64,000 nucleotides of DNA from CAYQJL01 sp964573295 (GCA_964573295.1 CAZNJE010000001.1:1-64000); one strand, 5' to 3'; numbered from the stretch's first letter, positions 8,302 through 16,417 are shown. Notes: generated by a model from the sequence alone, not told the origin. Numbers and translations are program-made.

Positions 8302-9642
8302 CTACCACCACCTCACCAGATCGATGCCACGGTAGTAGTGGTGAAGAATCTCCGGCGCCGACCGGCCTCGACGAGCCATTTCGATGGCTCCGTTCTGGCA
8401 GAGGCCCACGCCATGGCCGTAGCCGGCGCCCTCAATCGTGATTGTGCACCGTTCACTCGCGCCTGAGCGGCGCGGATCTCGGATCAGCGTGCTCCGCAAT
8501 GGGCCTAAACCTCGAGGCCGCCTCAGGATCCACCGAATGCGGTCGCCGTGCACGTGGTAAGTTCCCGTATCGGTCCGGATCGCAAGGCGCTCGGCACGGC
8601 CTGACGGTGAGCGCTTCTCGATCTCCAAGTCGTGGATGCGCGTCGGGGGATCCTCTGCCGCGCGGGGGTCTTCCTCGGCCAAGTGGTCCAGGATGGAACC
8701 ATGGAGTTCGCGGCAATCCCACGTCTCGGTCCAACGGTAGTGCGGGCTGGCTTCGCAGAGATCGCCCGAGCCCGCCACGCGATCGTGGATGGACCGCAGG
8801 TACGGGAAGGACTCGCCCGGCCAGACCCGACCAGAGGCCTCCGTTCGCCCGCCACAGGTAGAGGAGTAGTTGGCGCGGATCGGATGGCCCTTGTAAACGG
8901 CCACCACGCCACGGGTGGCAGCAATCGCCGCGTCGGCCTCAGCCGTCTCCGCGCCGTAGCCTTCGTAGACCTGATCGACCGGCGTAGCCATAAGATCGAA
9001 GCCCAGCTTCTCGTGGCGCCCCATATAGAAGAGAGTGTAGGACCGTGCGGCGATCGCCTGGGCACGGAGTACGGCCGCGGGGAGATGCGGGCTACGGCCC
9101 ACTTCGGGTGGCACCACACCACGCAAGTAGTCTTCTATGTGAAGTACATTGATGGCTGTAAGCCGCTCCGGACGGGCCACGAGCACCAAGACCTCACCTC
9201 GGTATGCTTTCCCCTCCACGCGGATGGGCTCGTTCTCCGACACCGGCTCGATCAGTAGTTCCTCGGCATAGGCTCCCAACCGCCCACCGCCGAGATCCGA
9301 CAGAGCCACGCCCCACTCCGGGACCGTCTTCTGCCCGGCGGTCGAGGCCCATACCGCCGGCGCCATCCGGGACGGGAGGCACCGAAGATGAAGATTGGGT
9401 CCCAAAAGCAGCGGCTCTTCTCCGCTGCCACGACGCCAGACTCGGACGTAACCGTCGCAAGAGACCACGAGCTGACCGGCATCGACCACAACGCCGATGC
9501 GCACCACTGGTTCCTCTTGGGGTCTGGGATAGTGCCGATATCGGCCGGCGGCACAGGATGCCAGGAGAATGGACATCCACAGGAGAACAAGGACCAGGGA
9601 GCCCGAGAGGGTTGGCGAGAGTGCCGTCTTCATCCGTGACAT
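8302..9642 (-). CDS. SpoIID/LytB-domain lipoprotein
   Basis: 446 aa. The N-terminus is a lipoprotein signal (hydrophobic LVLVLLWMSILLASC, lipobox LASC), so it is probably membrane anchored and periplasmic or at the cell surface. The SpoIID domain follows: LHIEDYLRGVVPPEVG, LRAQAIAARSYTL, GVVAVYKGHPIRANYSSTCG and the C-terminal GYGHGVGLCQNGAIEMA. SpoIID of sporulating Firmicutes is a lytic transglycosylase acting on peptidoglycan stripped of its side-chain peptides. In Gram-negative lineages the same domain is common in wall-remodelling proteins, and here there is no sign of sporulation. The start at 9642 follows AGGAGG by 11 nt; a further ATG 9 nt downstream is possible. Confidence 0.88.
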   Translation of the reverse strand: MSRMKTALSPTLSGSLVLVLLWMSILLASCAAGRYRHYPRPQEEPVVRIGVVVDAGQLVVSCDGYVRVWRRGSGEEPLLLGPNLHLRCLPSRMAPAVWASTAGQKTVPEWGVALSDLGGGRLGAYAEELLIEPVSENEPIRVEGKAYRGEVLVLVARPERLTAINVLHIEDYLRGVVPPEVGRSPHLPAAVLRAQAIAARSYTLFYMGRHEKLGFDLMATPVDQVYEGYGAETAEADAAIAATRGVVAVYKGHPIRANYSSTCGGRTEASGRVWPGESFPYLRSIHDRVAGSGDLCEASPHYRWTETWDCRELHGSILDHLAEEDPRAAEDPPTRIHDLEIEKRSPSGRAERLAIRTDTGTYHVHGDRIRWILRRPRGLGPLRSTLIRDPRRSGASERCTITIEGAGYGHGVGLCQNGAIEMARRGRSAPEILHHYYRGIDLVRWW

Positions 9643-10100
9643 GATCGCGGACACCTCCTGTACCCGCTTGCGGGGCCGCCGCAAAGGCTCCGACCCACAT
9701 CAACCCACCCGGCTAGGTAAAGCAATTGGTCTGCGCCGAAGCTACCAACCGTTCAATCCGGTGCCCGGTCCGTGCGCGGTCCGGTGCCCGGTCCGGTGCC
9801 CGGTTCGATGACCGTTCGGTCCGACCTCGGGTCCGGTCGACTTGAACCCGCGCTCGAACCACTGGTCTCTCCGCGTCGTTTCTCCGCGTCGCAGCCATGT
9901 CCTACGATGTCTCCCGCTGTCCTCTACAATGGCGGGGATTCAGAATCCTCGAGCCCAGGAGGTGCGAAGGAGGCCGGATTCGCCCCCCCTACGTACTGCA
10001 AGCTCCCCGCGAACGCAAGTCCGGGGGAGCTTCGGCCAAGCCACTGCTAGCGACAAGAGTGTCAAGAGACATGGCCCGGCCCCCCACCATCAACAGGCAC
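9643..10100. other. Gene-free region with small repeats before the gap
   Basis: Contains a degenerate 12-bp array CGGTGCCCGGTC at 9759-9805 (four units, one shortened to 11 bp). Nothing else is recognised up to the N gap. Confidence 0.5.
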
Positions 10101-10200
10101 NNNNNNNNNNNNNNNNNNNNNNNNNNNNNNNNNNNNNNNNNNNNNNNNNNNNNNNNNNNNNNNNNNNNNNNNNNNNNNNNNNNNNNNNNNNNNNNNNNNN
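10101..10200. other. Assembly gap (100 N)
   Basis: A 100-base placeholder that abuts a 32-bp tandem array on its right side, so the missing sequence is likely more copies of that array. Confidence 0.99.
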
Positions 10201-10287
10201 CCTCGCACGAGAACGCCTTCCCGGCGGAGCACCCTCGCACGAGAACGCCTTCCCGGCGGAGCACCCTCGCACGAGAACGCCTTCCCG
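10201..10287. repeat. 32-bp tandem array, 2.7 units plus gap
   Basis: Two full identical units (10201-10232 and 10233-10264) and a partial third, each starting CCTCGCACGAGAACG. The array ends about 15 bp from the stop of the AAA+ regulator gene. The true copy number is hidden by the gap. Confidence 0.95.
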
Positions 10288-10302
10288 CAGGACCGTCTTC
10301 TA

Positions 10303-12021
10303 CTAGGACGCCCGCCGCCAGGAGTCCCTGCGATCGTCGGGCCCTGGGTTCGTACGCCGCTTGGCCGACCGGCGGCGCTTCGGTTCGACCAGCCCGTACT
10401 TCTCGAGCCTGTAGCGGAGGCTACCCCTCCCCAGGCGCAACAGTTTAGCAGCTCGGACGACATTGTTGTTCGTGCGGCTCAGTGCGGCCTTCAAGATCGC
10501 TTTCTCGACCTGGTCGAACCCGATACCCTCCTCGGGCAGTTCAACGACAACACCGTCTTCGCAATATCGAATCGCTGCCCCCGCCGTCCCCATCATGGGG
10601 ATCTCACCGGTCGTCGAATTAGCCGGCACCGCTGTCGACACGGGCATCAACCAGTCGGGCAGGTGCTCGGGGCGCAATTCCCCTCCACTACCCGATGCCT
10701 CGTAGGCGGCTTCCAAGACGCCGAATAGCTCTCGGATGTTGCCGGGCCATGGGTGCGTCAGTAGACGTTGCTGCACCGCTCTAGTCAACGTCGGGACAGG
10801 CTGCCCCTCTACCCGGGACTTCTGGGAGAGGAACTGCTCGGCCAGAAGCAAGATGTCGCTAGGCCGCTCGCGCAACGGAGGAATGCTGATTCGAAGCGCA
10901 GTCAGCTTCGAGTAAAGCGCTCGGTTAAACTTACCATCTTGAACCGCGTCCTCCAGATTCCGAGCCGTGGCCGCGATGAGCCGAGGCCTGGGTGTACGGT
11001 TCGGAGGATGAGGCCCGATGCCGTGATAGCCCTCGGCGAGGTAGTTCAGCACTCTCGATTGTCGTGCGGCATCGAGCGCGCCCACTTCTTCAAGCAGGAG
11101 CGTCCCCCCGCCCGGCCCGCTACCCGATCCTCCGGAAGGCCCGCTACCCGATCCTCCGGAAGGCCCGCTGCCCGATCCTCCGGAAGGCCCGCTGCCCGAT
11201 CCTCCGGAAGGCCCGCTACCGGGCCTCTCTGCGGGCAAACTGCCGGCCCCTCCACTGGTATCGCTGCCTAACCCACTAGCAGACGCCCCCCCAGCCCCAC
11301 TGCCGGACCAGCCACCGGATCCACTGCCCGATATCTGTCCGACGCCGCCCCCACCAGAAAACGCTTCACCGCTCAAAGCCGCCTCGAAGGCGCGACCGGT
11401 CACGGCGGTGCAATCAATGCGATAGTAGTTCGCGGGGAAACCGTAGCTGTCCGTGTGGATCGCACGAGCGAGAGCTCGCTTGCCAACGCCGCGCTCGCCC
11501 GAGATCAGGACCGGCACGTGGCGCTCGTTGACCGCGTTCATCGCCGCCTCGATCGCCTCACGGAACGGAACCGAACGCCCAATCAGCTCGTCCAGGCCAA
11601 TCGTTTCCGTTGAACCGGCTGGAATCGATGCACCGATCTGCTGGAGGCGAGCGATGAACTTCCGGAAGTTGCCGGCATCCCAGCTGCGGGCCAGGAGGAA
11701 ATCCTCCCCGCTGCGCCATCCAGCCGGGGGATGGGGAGTGGTGAGCGACGTGAATCCGGCGAATCGCTCCGTCGGAACGAGGAGCACGGTCCGTGCTGCC
11801 GGGAACACCTTGCGCGCCCATTGGAACGCTTCGTCGCGATTGCCGCCCAGGAGATCGATCATCACCGCATCGGGTGACTCGACCGGGCTCTCCCCGCGCA
11901 GCTCGTAGGCTTGTTGCGGCGAAGAGACCGCACGCAACGCAACCGAAATCTCGCCGGCCTCGGCTTCGGCGGCCGATCGAAGATTCGGATCCGCACTGAT
12001 GAGCAGGAGCTTGTTCTTCAT
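10303..12021 (-). CDS. Divergent AAA+/Fis-type regulator with glycine-serine insertion
   Basis: 572 aa. Residues ~1-130 resemble a degenerate receiver-like domain. The AAA+ core has Walker A GERGVGKR (~residue 174), a Walker B-like LLLEEV, RLIAATARNLED, the arginine-rich IPPLRERPSDILLL and THPWPGNIRELF. The C-terminus is a Fis-type helix-turn-helix (NNNVVRAAKLLRLGRGSLRYRL). This is the architecture of sigma-54 activators. However, the segment that normally reads ESELFGHEKGAFTGA (the L1 loop that contacts sigma-54) is absent; in its place are ~90 residues of Gly/Ser-rich sequence with GPSGGSGS repeats. It may therefore regulate without sigma-54, or be impaired. The start at 12021 is the first Met of a normal N-terminus; GGGAGGG lies ~11 nt upstream. 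Confidence 0.75.
   Translation of the reverse strand: MKNKLLLISADPNLRSAAEAEAGEISVALRAVSSPQQAYELRGESPVESPDAVMIDLLGGNRDEAFQWARKVFPAARTVLLVPTERFAGFTSLTTPHPPAGWRSGEDFLLARSWDAGNFRKFIARLQQIGASIPAGSTETIGLDELIGRSVPFREAIEAAMNAVNERHVPVLISGERGVGKRALARAIHTDSYGFPANYYRIDCTAVTGRAFEAALSGEAFSGGGGVGQISGSGSGGWSGSGAGGASASGLGSDTSGGAGSLPAERPGSGPSGGSGSGPSGGSGSGPSGGSGSGPSGGSGSGPGGGTLLLEEVGALDAARQSRVLNYLAEGYHGIGPHPPNRTPRPRLIAATARNLEDAVQDGKFNRALYSKLTALRISIPPLRERPSDILLLAEQFLSQKSRVEGQPVPTLTRAVQQRLLTHPWPGNIRELFGVLEAAYEASGSGGELRPEHLPDWLMPVSTAVPANSTTGEIPMMGTAGAAIRYCEDGVVVELPEEGIGFDQVEKAILKAALSRTNNNVVRAAKLLRLGRGSLRYRLEKYGLVEPKRRRSAKRRTNPGPDDRRDSWRRAS
11116..11225. repeat. 24-bp in-frame array inside the AAA+ regulator gene
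   Basis: Four full units and a partial one on the plus strand, starting CCCGCTACCCGATCC, encoding the octapeptide GPSGGSGS on the minus strand. Two unit variants (CTACCC and CTGCCC) are arranged in blocks, as expected from recent local duplication. Confidence 0.95.
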
Positions 12022-12086
12022 CCTGCGCCATTCCCTCCCAGCGCCTTCGCGGTGCCCGAGGCGGCAAGGAGGGAACACGCAAAGTG

Positions 12087-12917
12087 CTATCCTCGACCGT
12101 TCTTCGCCTCAGGTCGTGCGTCTTCCGGCGACCGTGCCACCGCGACCTTGGCAGCACGCAGTAGACGCTCGCCGCACTGGTACCCTTTCTCGAGCACCTC
12201 GGCCACGCAACCCTCGGCAAATTCCGCCGTTGGGACCGTCAGGACCGCTTCGTGAATCTCTGGATCGAAAGCTTGTCCTGGAGAGGCTTCGACTTCGGTC
12301 AGCCCCTCTCTACTCAGTGTTTCGGCAAGGCGCCCGATGATGATGAGCATCCCCTCCGTATCAAATACGTCCTTTTTCGAATCAAGAGCGTTCCGGGCCC
12401 GGTTGAGATCATCCAGGACGGGGAGGAGCGCGCTCAAGACATCCACACGGGCCAGAAACCCAGCCCGGGCGATGTCACGTTCCATACGTTTACGATAGTT
12501 ATCAAACTCCGCAAGCAGCCGCTGGTGCTGATCGAGCGGAACGGTAGGCTGCTTCGAGTCTTCTGCCGATTCCTTGTTCTGCGGCGCTGGTGCCTCTACC
12601 TCTTCGCAGGCGCCTACTTCCCGAGCGGTCGCCTCGCCGCTGGAAGCGGCCCTGTGGTTGCCCGTGCCGTGGCTGCCCATGTCGTGGTTGCCCGTGCCGT
12701 GGCTGCCCATGTCGTGGTTGCCCGTGCCGTGGCTGCCCATGTCGTGGTTGCCCATGTCGTGGTTGGTCGTGCCGTGGCTGGTCGTCCCACCGGAAGCCAC
12801 CGTTGTATTAGTAGGAGCTCGGCCTCCATCATCCCAGCCGTCATGGGCCAGAGGATCCGTGGCGGCAGTCCCTTCGGAGGCCCGAGACTCCTGCTGATGT
12901 CGCTTGCGATCCCTCAC
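12087..12917 (-). CDS. grpE: GrpE, DnaK nucleotide exchange factor
   Basis: 276 aa. GrpE releases ADP from DnaK in the cytoplasm. The family core covers roughly residues 120-260: LLAEFDNYRKRMERD, VLSALLPVLDDLNRA, GQAFDPEIHEAVLTVP and VLEKGYQCGERLLRAAKVAVA. The first ~110 residues are an unusual low-complexity extension rich in His, Gly and Asn, containing a decapeptide repeat with the core HGTGNHDMGS; GrpE usually has a much shorter disordered N-terminus. The start is GTG at 12917 with AAGGAG 5 nt upstream. It lies downstream of dnaK and the DUF1844 gene, the reverse of the common grpE-dnaK order. No dnaJ is in the window. Confidence 0.95.
   Translation of the reverse strand: MRDRKRHQQESRASEGTAATDPLAHDGWDDGGRAPTNTTVASGGTTSHGTTNHDMGNHDMGSHGTGNHDMGSHGTGNHDMGSHGTGNHRAASSGEATAREVGACEEVEAPAPQNKESAEDSKQPTVPLDQHQRLLAEFDNYRKRMERDIARAGFLARVDVLSALLPVLDDLNRARNALDSKKDVFDTEGMLIIIGRLAETLSREGLTEVEASPGQAFDPEIHEAVLTVPTAEFAEGCVAEVLEKGYQCGERLLRAAKVAVARSPEDARPEAKNGRG
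12661..12765. repeat. 30-bp in-frame array inside grpE, 3.5 units
   Basis: Three identical 30-bp units (12661-12690, 12691-12720, 12721-12750) and a half unit, each combining CCCGTGCCGTGGCTG with CCCATGTCGTGGTTG. On the minus strand they encode a 10-residue His/Asn/Gly/Met repeat. Confidence 0.95.
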
Positions 12918-12990
12918 GTCTACTCCTTGGTTGATTGATCCCCTTGCGAAACCGCTTCTTTCATGGCCTCGCTCCGTGCGGCCCCCAAAT

Positions 12991-13236
12991 TCGTGGCCAG
13001 CTCCCTCGTGGCCAGCTCCCTCGTGGCCAGCTCCCTCGTGGCCAGCTCCCTCGTGGCCACCTCNNNNNNNNNNNNNNNNNNNNNNNNNNNNNNNNNNNNN
13101 NNNNNNNNNNNNNNNNNNNNNNNNNNNNNNNNNNNNNNNNNNNNNNNNNNNNNNNNNNNNNNNCCTCGTGGCCGCCTCCCTCGTGGCCGCCTCCCTCGTG
13201 GCCGCCTCCCTCGTGGCCGCCTCCCTCGTGGCCTCG
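12991..13236. repeat. 15-bp tandem array interrupted by an assembly gap
   Basis: Left of the gap the unit is TCGTGGCCAGCTCCC (five copies to 13063); right of it the unit is TCGTGGCCGCCTCCC (four copies from 13166). The two differ in two bases, so the transition lies in the gap. The array fills the spacer between the DUF1844 stop and the grpE start. On the minus strand each unit contains a GGAGG core, so the transcript would carry a ladder of Shine-Dalgarno-like sites. Confidence 0.95.
13064..13163. other. Assembly gap (100 N)
   Basis: A 100-base placeholder inside a 15-bp tandem array; real length unknown. Confidence 0.99.
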
Positions 13237-13249
13237 CCGTGCCCGACCT

Positions 13250-13894
13250 TTACTCCGTGGCCGACTCCTTCCTGGTCTGCTCCTTCGCAGTCGTCTCCTT
13301 CGCAGTCGGCTCTTTCGCAGTCGGCTCCTTCGCAGTCGGCTTGTTCGTGGTTGGCTTATTCGTCGCCTCGCCCGTCCGGGTCTCTTGCTCTGAGGCCATT
13401 TCCTCTGTGGTTTCACCCTGCGCCGCCACTTGTTCTGAAGCCGGTTGCTTAGCTCGAGATTGCTTCGCGCTCGCACCGGCGCCGGGATCGTCCATGGACT
13501 CCGATCCCGCCATCCCGGTATCTGTCCCGCCTGTCTCTACGGTCCCGGTCTCTCCTGGCCCGGTCTCTCCTGGCCCGGTCTCTCCGCTCCCGGTCTCTGC
13601 CGCGCCCGTTTCCGTGGTTCCCGCTGGCTCCTGGGAACGCTTCATCTCCTCCACGTAGTTCAGTCGCAAGGTGGTCAAGACGCGCTGTAACTCCTGACGT
13701 TCCAGATCCGCCAGATGACCGCCGGTCTTCTGCTCGAGCATTTCCAGTACACCTACGGCAAACTGGGTCCGCATGAGATCTACCTTGGCTTCGTTCGAGG
13801 TTGGATCGGCGATCTTGCCCAGACCCATGAGTCCGAGCATCTCATACTCGCGCAGCACGGCCACGAAGTACTGATTCACCTCCGGGCTATTCAT
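13250..13894 (-). CDS. DUF1844 protein with long repetitive tail
   Basis: 214 aa. Residues 1-80 fit the DUF1844 family: LGLMGLGKIADP, VDLMRTQFAVGVLEMLEQKTGG and QRVLTTLRLNYVEEM. Members are small cytoplasmic proteins of unknown function, usually little longer than this core. Here ~130 extra residues follow, first GETGP-type and then AKEPT-type pentapeptide repeats, probably disordered. The start at 13894 has AGGAGG 7 nt upstream. The gene sits between dnaK and grpE in the same orientation, which suggests a link with protein folding, but that is inference from position only. Confidence 0.85.
   Translation of the reverse strand: MNSPEVNQYFVAVLREYEMLGLMGLGKIADPTSNEAKVDLMRTQFAVGVLEMLEQKTGGHLADLERQELQRVLTTLRLNYVEEMKRSQEPAGTTETGAAETGSGETGPGETGPGETGTVETGGTDTGMAGSESMDDPGAGASAKQSRAKQPASEQVAAQGETTEEMASEQETRTGEATNKPTTNKPTAKEPTAKEPTAKETTAKEQTRKESATE
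13281..13367. repeat. 15-bp in-frame array in the DUF1844 tail
   Basis: Four close copies of TCCTTCGCAGTCGGC and two diverged ones, encoding AKEPT pentapeptides. A second 15-bp coding array (TCTCCTGGCCCGGTC, about four copies, GETGP) lies at 13545-13605 in the same gene. Confidence 0.93.
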
Positions 13895-14011
13895 CCGATG
13901 CCTCCTGGTGTTAGACAACACAACGCGCTGGTCGGATCAACGCACCATGGCCCCACAATGCCTGCACCATGTAGGCCTGATGCCTGCGTGAGGCTTGCGT
14001 GAAGTTTACAT

Positions 14012-14132
14012 GTTGCCCGCGTGATGCCGGCGCGATGCCCGCGCGATGCCCGCGCGATGCCCGCGCGATGCCGGCGCGATGCCCGCGTGATGCCGGCGCG
14101 ATGCCGGCGTGATGCCGGCGCGATGCCGGCGT
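14012..14132. repeat. 11-bp tandem array, 11 units
   Basis: GATGCCCGCGC with variants GATGCCGGCGC and a terminal C/T alternation, eleven units in perfect phase, between the dnaK terminator-like hairpin and the DUF1844 start. The remaining part of 13895-14214 holds no gene. Confidence 0.95.
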
Positions 14133-14160
14133 GCTCTCGTGGACAACCTCATCCAGAACA

Positions 14161-14200
14161 GCCGGCGGGAGGGCGACTGTAGCGCACGCCCTCCGCCGGC
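14161..14200 (-). terminator. Hairpin after dnaK
   Basis: GCCGGCGGGAGGGCG pairs with CGCCCTCCGCCGGC with one bulged base and an ~11-nt loop, 15 nt past the dnaK stop. It is very stable, but the T-tract on the minus strand is poor (CTGTTCTGG), so it may be an attenuator or an mRNA 3'-end stabiliser rather than a full terminator. Confidence 0.6.
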
Positions 14201-14214
14201 CGGAATGTTTGGTA

Positions 14215-16227
14215 CTACTTGTTGTCGTCGACGACCTCGAACTCGGCATCGACCACATCGTCGTCGGACTGGCCCCCGCGGGTCTGACCGCCGGCTCCAC
14301 CGGCTCCACCAGCCCCGCCGGCTCCGCCCGCGCCACCAGCAGCCCCGGCGCCACCTGCGCCTGCAGCACCCGCGGCACCGGCACCGCCGCCGGCCGCACC
14401 GGGGCCGCCTCCGGCCTGGCCGGCTTCCTGAGCCTGCTGATAGAGCTTGGCCGAGGCCTCGTGCCAGGACTGCTGGACCGCGTTCGTGCTCGTGCGGATC
14501 CGGTCCGCGTCGTCGCCCTTCAGGGCCTCCTTGAGATTGTCGACCTCACTCTGCAGCTTCGACTTGAGAGCGTCGTCGAGCTTGTCGCCCATCTCCTTAA
14601 GGTTCTTCTCGGTCTCGTAGACCAGCGCGTCGGCCTGATTGCGGACCTCGATCGATTCCTTGCGCTTCTTGTCCTCGTCCGCGTGCGACTTGGCGTCATT
14701 GACCATCCGATCGATCTCTTCCTCGTTCAAACCGCTCGAGGCTTCGATCCGGATCGATTGCTCCTTCCCGGTGCCCTTGTCCTTGGCCGACACCTTCAGG
14801 ATGCCATTGGCGTCAATATCAAACATAACCTCGATCTGGGGCACGCCGCGCGGCGCCGGCGGGATGCCGGTGAGCTGGAAGCGCCCGATTGTCTTGTTGT
14901 CATGCGCCATCGGCCGCTCGCCCTGCAGCACGTGAATCTCGACCGTGGTTTGGCTGTCGGCCGCCGTCGAGAACACCTGCGAACGTCGGGTCGGAATCGT
15001 GGTATTGCGCTCGATGATCGGCGTGGACACACTGCCCAGCGTCTCGATTCCCAGCGTCAGCGGAATGACGTCCAGGAGCAACACGTCCTTGACCTCACCG
15101 CCCAAGACACCGCCCTGCACCGCGGCGCCGATCGCCACAACCTCATCGGGGTTGACGCCCTTGTGGGGCTCCCGGCCGAAGAGGCTCCTCACCAGCTCCT
15201 GCACCTTGGGGATCCGGGTGGAGCCACCCACGAGGATCACCTCGTCGATCTCCGAGAGCCCCGCATCCTTCAGTGCCTTGCGGCACGGATCGGCGGTGCG
15301 CTGCACGAGGTCGTCGACCATCTGCTCGAAGCGGGCTCGCGTCAGCTTGACCGTCAAATGCTTCGGGCCAGTTTGATCGGCCGTAATATAGGGCAAGTTG
15401 ATCTCGGTCTCGCTGGTGCCGGACAGCTCCATCTTGGCCTTCTCCGCGGCCTCCTTCAGGCGCTGCATGGCCATCGCATCCCCGCGCAGGTTCATGCCCT
15501 GGTCTTTGTTGAACTCGTCGACGAGCCAGTCGATGACGCGCTGGTCGAAGTCGTCGCCACCCAGATGGGTGTCCCCGTTGGTAGCCTTGACCTCGTAGGT
15601 TCCGAGCTCGGGGTCGATCTCGAGGATCGAGACATCGAAAGTCCCGCCGCCCAAGTCATAGACGGCGATCTTCTGCGCCTTCTTCTTGTCGAGGCCATAC
15701 GCCAGCGCCGCCGCCGTGGGCTCGTTGATGATGCGCTTCACATCTAGCCCGGCAATGCGACCCGCGTCCTTGGTCGCCTGCCGCTGGCTGTCATTGAAGT
15801 ACGCCGGTACCGTGATGACCGCTTCCTTGATCTCCTCGCCCAGGTGCGTCTCGGCCGTTTCCTTCATCTTGCGAAGCACCAAGGCTGAAATCTCCGGCGG
15901 AGAGTACTGCTTGTCGCCAATCTTGACATAGGCCAGATCATTCTGCCCGGGGACCACCTCATAAGGCACCTCGGAGATCTCGTTGGCAACCTCGCCATGC
16001 TTCCGGCCCATGAAACGCTTGATCGAGAAGATGGTGTGCTTGGGGTTGGTAACAGCCTGCCGTTTGGCAGCTTGTCCGACGAGACGTTCGCCGTCGCCCT
16101 TGAAGGCCACCACCGACGGGGTCGTCCGTCCGCCCTCGGCATTCTGAATGACCACCGGCTTACCACCCTCCATCACCGCCACACAAGAGTTGGTCGTTCC
16201 GAGGTCGATTCCGATGATCTTACCCAT
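14215..16227 (-). CDS. dnaK: Chaperone protein DnaK (Hsp70)
   Basis: 670 aa, the ATP-dependent cytoplasmic chaperone. The nucleotide-binding domain has IDLGTTNSCVAVMEG at residues ~6-20, VITVPAYFNDSQRQATKDAG, IINEPTAAALAYG and LVGGSTRIPKVQ. The substrate domain follows (DVIPLTLGIETLG, EIHVLQGERPMA, FDIDANGILKVSAKD). The C-terminal tail is expanded: ~45 residues of Gly/Ala, then DDVVDAEFEVVDDNK. The EFEVVDD end is the normal DnaK terminus, so the expansion is internal. AAGGAAG precedes the ATG. It is first of a minus-strand series dnaK, DUF1844, grpE. A sigma-54-like promoter and a palindrome lie upstream; no CIRCE element was found. Confidence 0.98.
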   Translation of the reverse strand: MGKIIGIDLGTTNSCVAVMEGGKPVVIQNAEGGRTTPSVVAFKGDGERLVGQAAKRQAVTNPKHTIFSIKRFMGRKHGEVANEISEVPYEVVPGQNDLAYVKIGDKQYSPPEISALVLRKMKETAETHLGEEIKEAVITVPAYFNDSQRQATKDAGRIAGLDVKRIINEPTAAALAYGLDKKKAQKIAVYDLGGGTFDVSILEIDPELGTYEVKATNGDTHLGGDDFDQRVIDWLVDEFNKDQGMNLRGDAMAMQRLKEAAEKAKMELSGTSETEINLPYITADQTGPKHLTVKLTRARFEQMVDDLVQRTADPCRKALKDAGLSEIDEVILVGGSTRIPKVQELVRSLFGREPHKGVNPDEVVAIGAAVQGGVLGGEVKDVLLLDVIPLTLGIETLGSVSTPIIERNTTIPTRRSQVFSTAADSQTTVEIHVLQGERPMAHDNKTIGRFQLTGIPPAPRGVPQIEVMFDIDANGILKVSAKDKGTGKEQSIRIEASSGLNEEEIDRMVNDAKSHADEDKKRKESIEVRNQADALVYETEKNLKEMGDKLDDALKSKLQSEVDNLKEALKGDDADRIRTSTNAVQQSWHEASAKLYQQAQEAGQAGGGPGAAGGGAGAAGAAGAGGAGAAGGAGGAGGAGGAGGAGGQTRGGQSDDDVVDAEFEVVDDNK

Positions 16228-16344
16228 GACTACTTCCTTTCCCTTGTCTGCCTTCCCGAGCGGCTCCCGTCCAGGAGGGCTACCATCTGTGACTTGGCCC
16301 TGCCGAAATCACAGGCTAAAATCCACCATTTGCGAGGGGTATAG

Positions 16345-16359
16345 GCAAGAGGTGTACCA
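16345..16359 (-). promoter_or_regulatory. Candidate sigma-54 promoter of dnaK
   Basis: On the minus strand the sequence reads TGGTACACCTCTTGC, with GG and GC dinucleotides 12 bp apart as required and an intact TTGC -12 box; TGGTACA matches TGGCACG at 5 of 7 positions. It would start transcription near 16333, leaving an untranslated leader of about 105 nt before dnaK. The neighbouring upstream gene encodes a sigma-54 activator. No experimental support. Confidence 0.35.
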
Positions 16360-16400
16360 GGAGAGCCGAATCCCTCCGGGGAGCACCCCTATCCTTCATG

Positions 16401-16417
16401 TTATTGAAATACAATAA
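16401..16417. promoter_or_regulatory. AT-rich palindrome upstream of dnaK
   Basis: TTATTG-AAATA-CAATAA, a perfect 6-bp inverted repeat with 5-bp spacer in otherwise GC-rich DNA. Relative to the candidate sigma-54 start it would lie at about -68 to -84, near where enhancer-binding activators bind. It could equally be a repressor operator. Confidence 0.4.

Noticed and set aside
8302..9642. SpoIID domain as evidence of sporulation.
   Set aside because: SpoIID-like lytic domains are common outside spore formers and no other sporulation gene is present.
9842..10463. Frames running through the N gaps at 10101, 3598 and 13064.
   Set aside because: They exist only because N was read as open; no evidence supports them.
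14131..15747. A 538-aa plus-strand frame opposite dnaK, and similar antisense frames opposite lysS, ppdK, etfA and the lipoproteins.
   Set aside because: Antisense shadows of well-supported genes in high-GC DNA, where stop codons are rare in the opposite frame.
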